Shown: piece by piece, positions 21,921-23,162 of the stretch
How the letters are laid out: each line of letters opens with the position of its first letter
Position numbering within the stretch: position 1 is the first letter of the stretch
Assembly: GCA_036495485.1 (NCBI GenBank)
Contig: DASXMU010000035.1
Span: 1 to 23,162 of the forward strand
Direction: 5' to 3'
Source: PALSA-505 sp036495485
Lineage (GTDB): Bacteria > Actinomycetota > Actinomycetes > Streptosporangiales > Streptosporangiaceae
DNA: 23,162 bases
Translations under genes and position numbers: made by a program
The notes under the pieces: model-generated
What the model was told of the DNA's origin: nothing
The model's input: only the letters and a program-made list of their open reading frames with translations
The model's database searches: none

Positions 21921-23162
21921 TCAGATCGTCGGCGCCAGGTCGATGCCCCCCTCGGCCATCTCCGCCAGGTCATGCGCGACCGTGGCGATCCGGGTTCCGG
22001 CATGATGGCGGCGCGCCCCGGTTCCCCCCTGCTGCCAGGGGTGCGGCCCATCCAGCGGCCGGTACTCGATCCCGGCCGCATCCAGCCGTCCAAGGTGAGC
22101 GCTCACCCTGCCACGCAGCGCCGGCCTGTCGCCAACGCGTGTCTCCCAGCCGGCCGGACCGCCGTGCCAGGCCACCTCGGCGAGCGCACAGGCACGCGGG
22201 AAAATCATGTAGTCGAGCGCCCGTGAGTCCGGGATGTACTCGGTCCACACCTGGAACTGGGTGCCGATCAGGTGCCGCGTGGCCGCCTCTGGCAGGTCCG
22301 GCGGGACAGGCCGGTGACCCGCCACGTCCTCGATGGTGATCGGCCCGCCGATGGCGAGCGGCTCGCTCTCGTCAGCCGACTGCGCATAATCGAAGTAGGT
22401 CGGCATGACCGGCGAGGAGATAACGTCATGCCCGGCTATGGCGGCCTTCCGCCCGATCTCCTGCCCCCGCCACGCCATCACGAGCGTGTCGTCGCGCAGC
22501 CTGGTGCCGGTTCCGGTGCTGGCGAACCCCTCATCCCAGACCACGCTGCGGGCCCCGAACGAATCGGCCAGCATGTCCGCGACCTGCCGGAGAAAATGGG
22601 CGTGCAAGGCTTCATCATTCGGCAGCCCAAGCTGCTGCCGGTAATCGGACACCCGTGTGCTGTCCCGCCAGTGGTCCAGCACGCACTCGTCCCCGCCGAT
22701 ATGCACAATCTTCGCCGGGACAGCGCCGAGCAGCTCGCCGAACAGTTCCTGTAGTACGGCCACCGTCTCTGGCAGCGGCGCCACGATCTGCGACGTTATC
22801 CCCCAGAAGGTTGTCACCTCATAATGCAATTCTGGGATCGGTGACAGCTCAGGCAGCGCGGCCAGCAGCGCCGAAGCATGCCCCGGCACCTCGATCTCCG
22901 GCACGATCGTGACCATGCGCTGCGCGGCGTACGCCGCGATCTCCGAGAGGTCGCGGAGCGTGTAGTAGCCGCCGTGCGGCGTGCCATCGTACGTTTTCGG
23001 CTGCACCCGGGACGACCCAACCTGGGTCTGCGGCCGGTGCGAGCCGACCCTGTGCAACGCTGGATGACTGGGGCTCTCGATCCGCCACCCCTGATCATCG
23101 GTCAGGTGCAGGTGCAGCCGGTTCAGCTTGTGCGCGGCCAGCATGTCGATAAACCTGAGGAC
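21921..23162 (-). CDS. GH20 beta-N-acetylhexosaminidase, 3' part
   Basis: The gene enters from the right edge; 413 residues are visible and the N-terminus (signal peptide and first beta domain, if any) is outside. The catalytic barrel begins at FIDMLAAHKLNRLHLHLTDDQGWRIE. The catalytic Asp-Glu pair is in HIGGDECVLDHW, coded near 22686-22691, where Asp orients the substrate acetamido group and Glu is the acid. It removes terminal GlcNAc from chitooligosaccharides, a natural complement to the GH18 chitinase in the window. The last 25 residues (RHHAGTRIATVAHDLAEMAEGGIDLAPTI) look like a normal end. Confidence 0.93.
   Translation of the reverse strand, partial: VLRFIDMLAAHKLNRLHLHLTDDQGWRIESPSHPALHRVGSHRPQTQVGSSRVQPKTYDGTPHGGYYTLRDLSEIAAYAAQRMVTIVPEIEVPGHASALLAALPELSPIPELHYEVTTFWGITSQIVAPLPETVAVLQELFGELLGAVPAKIVHIGGDECVLDHWRDSTRVSDYRQQLGLPNDEALHAHFLRQVADMLADSFGARSVVWDEGFASTGTGTRLRDDTLVMAWRGQEIGRKAAIAGHDVISSPVMPTYFDYAQSADESEPLAIGGPITIEDVAGHRPVPPDLPEAATRHLIGTQFQVWTEYIPDSRALDYMIFPRACALAEVAWHGGPAGWETRVGDRPALRGRVSAHLGRLDAAGIEYRPLDGPHPWQQGGTGARRHHAGTRIATVAHDLAEMAEGGIDLAPTI

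Overview
The window is GC-rich DNA with GTG and TTG starts and tightly packed genes. It carries families typical of high-GC Actinobacteria: a GuaB1-type IMP dehydrogenase relative, DUF6221, an HspR-like MerR regulator, mycobacterial-style FadE pairs, and secreted GH18 and GH20 chitin enzymes. I read it as chromosomal DNA of a soil actinomycete; genus cannot be told.

Layout. 1-1299: the 3' end of guaB1 converges on an alpha/beta hydrolase. 1466-3897: a cyclase-family metal hydrolase is translationally coupled to a thiamine-diphosphate enzyme. 3999-6990: a secreted chitinase with its own promoter and a perfect 27-bp operator palindrome, and upstream of it an ammonium transporter preceded by GlnR-like boxes; together they suggest nitrogen and chitin scavenging. 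7172-8890: three genes (small heat-shock protein, HspR-like regulator, DUF6221) enclosed by imperfect terminal inverted repeats and an exact 11-bp direct repeat, so the block looks like a mobile element without a transposase. 8918-14130: a five-gene minus-strand operon of acyl-CoA dehydrogenases and short-chain dehydrogenases, including an overlapping FadE pair likely to form a heteromer, with a palindromic operator upstream. About 14385-15972: a visibly AT-richer islet with a decayed regulator-like ORF, a GDP-mannose-hydrolase-type Nudix protein and an unrecognised 303-residue partner. 16137-18065: a coiled-coil protein of unknown role, divergent from a phosphotriesterase-family hydrolase. 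18078-20692: a NodIJ/DrrAB-type ABC exporter (one ATPase, two permeases). 20766-23162: a monofunctional GT51 transglycosylase with a five-heptad repeat tail, and the 3' part of a GH20 beta-N-acetylhexosaminidase.

The strongest new observation is the transposon-like unit at 7182-8880. Its ends carry iterated TTGGCCA-containing repeats at matching distances, and it sits in what would otherwise be a roughly 400-bp gap between the ammonium transporter and the lipid-catabolism operon. The second is the Nudix plus unknown-protein pair in the AT-rich islet, which has the look of an acquired two-gene system. No CRISPR array, tRNA or rRNA was seen.
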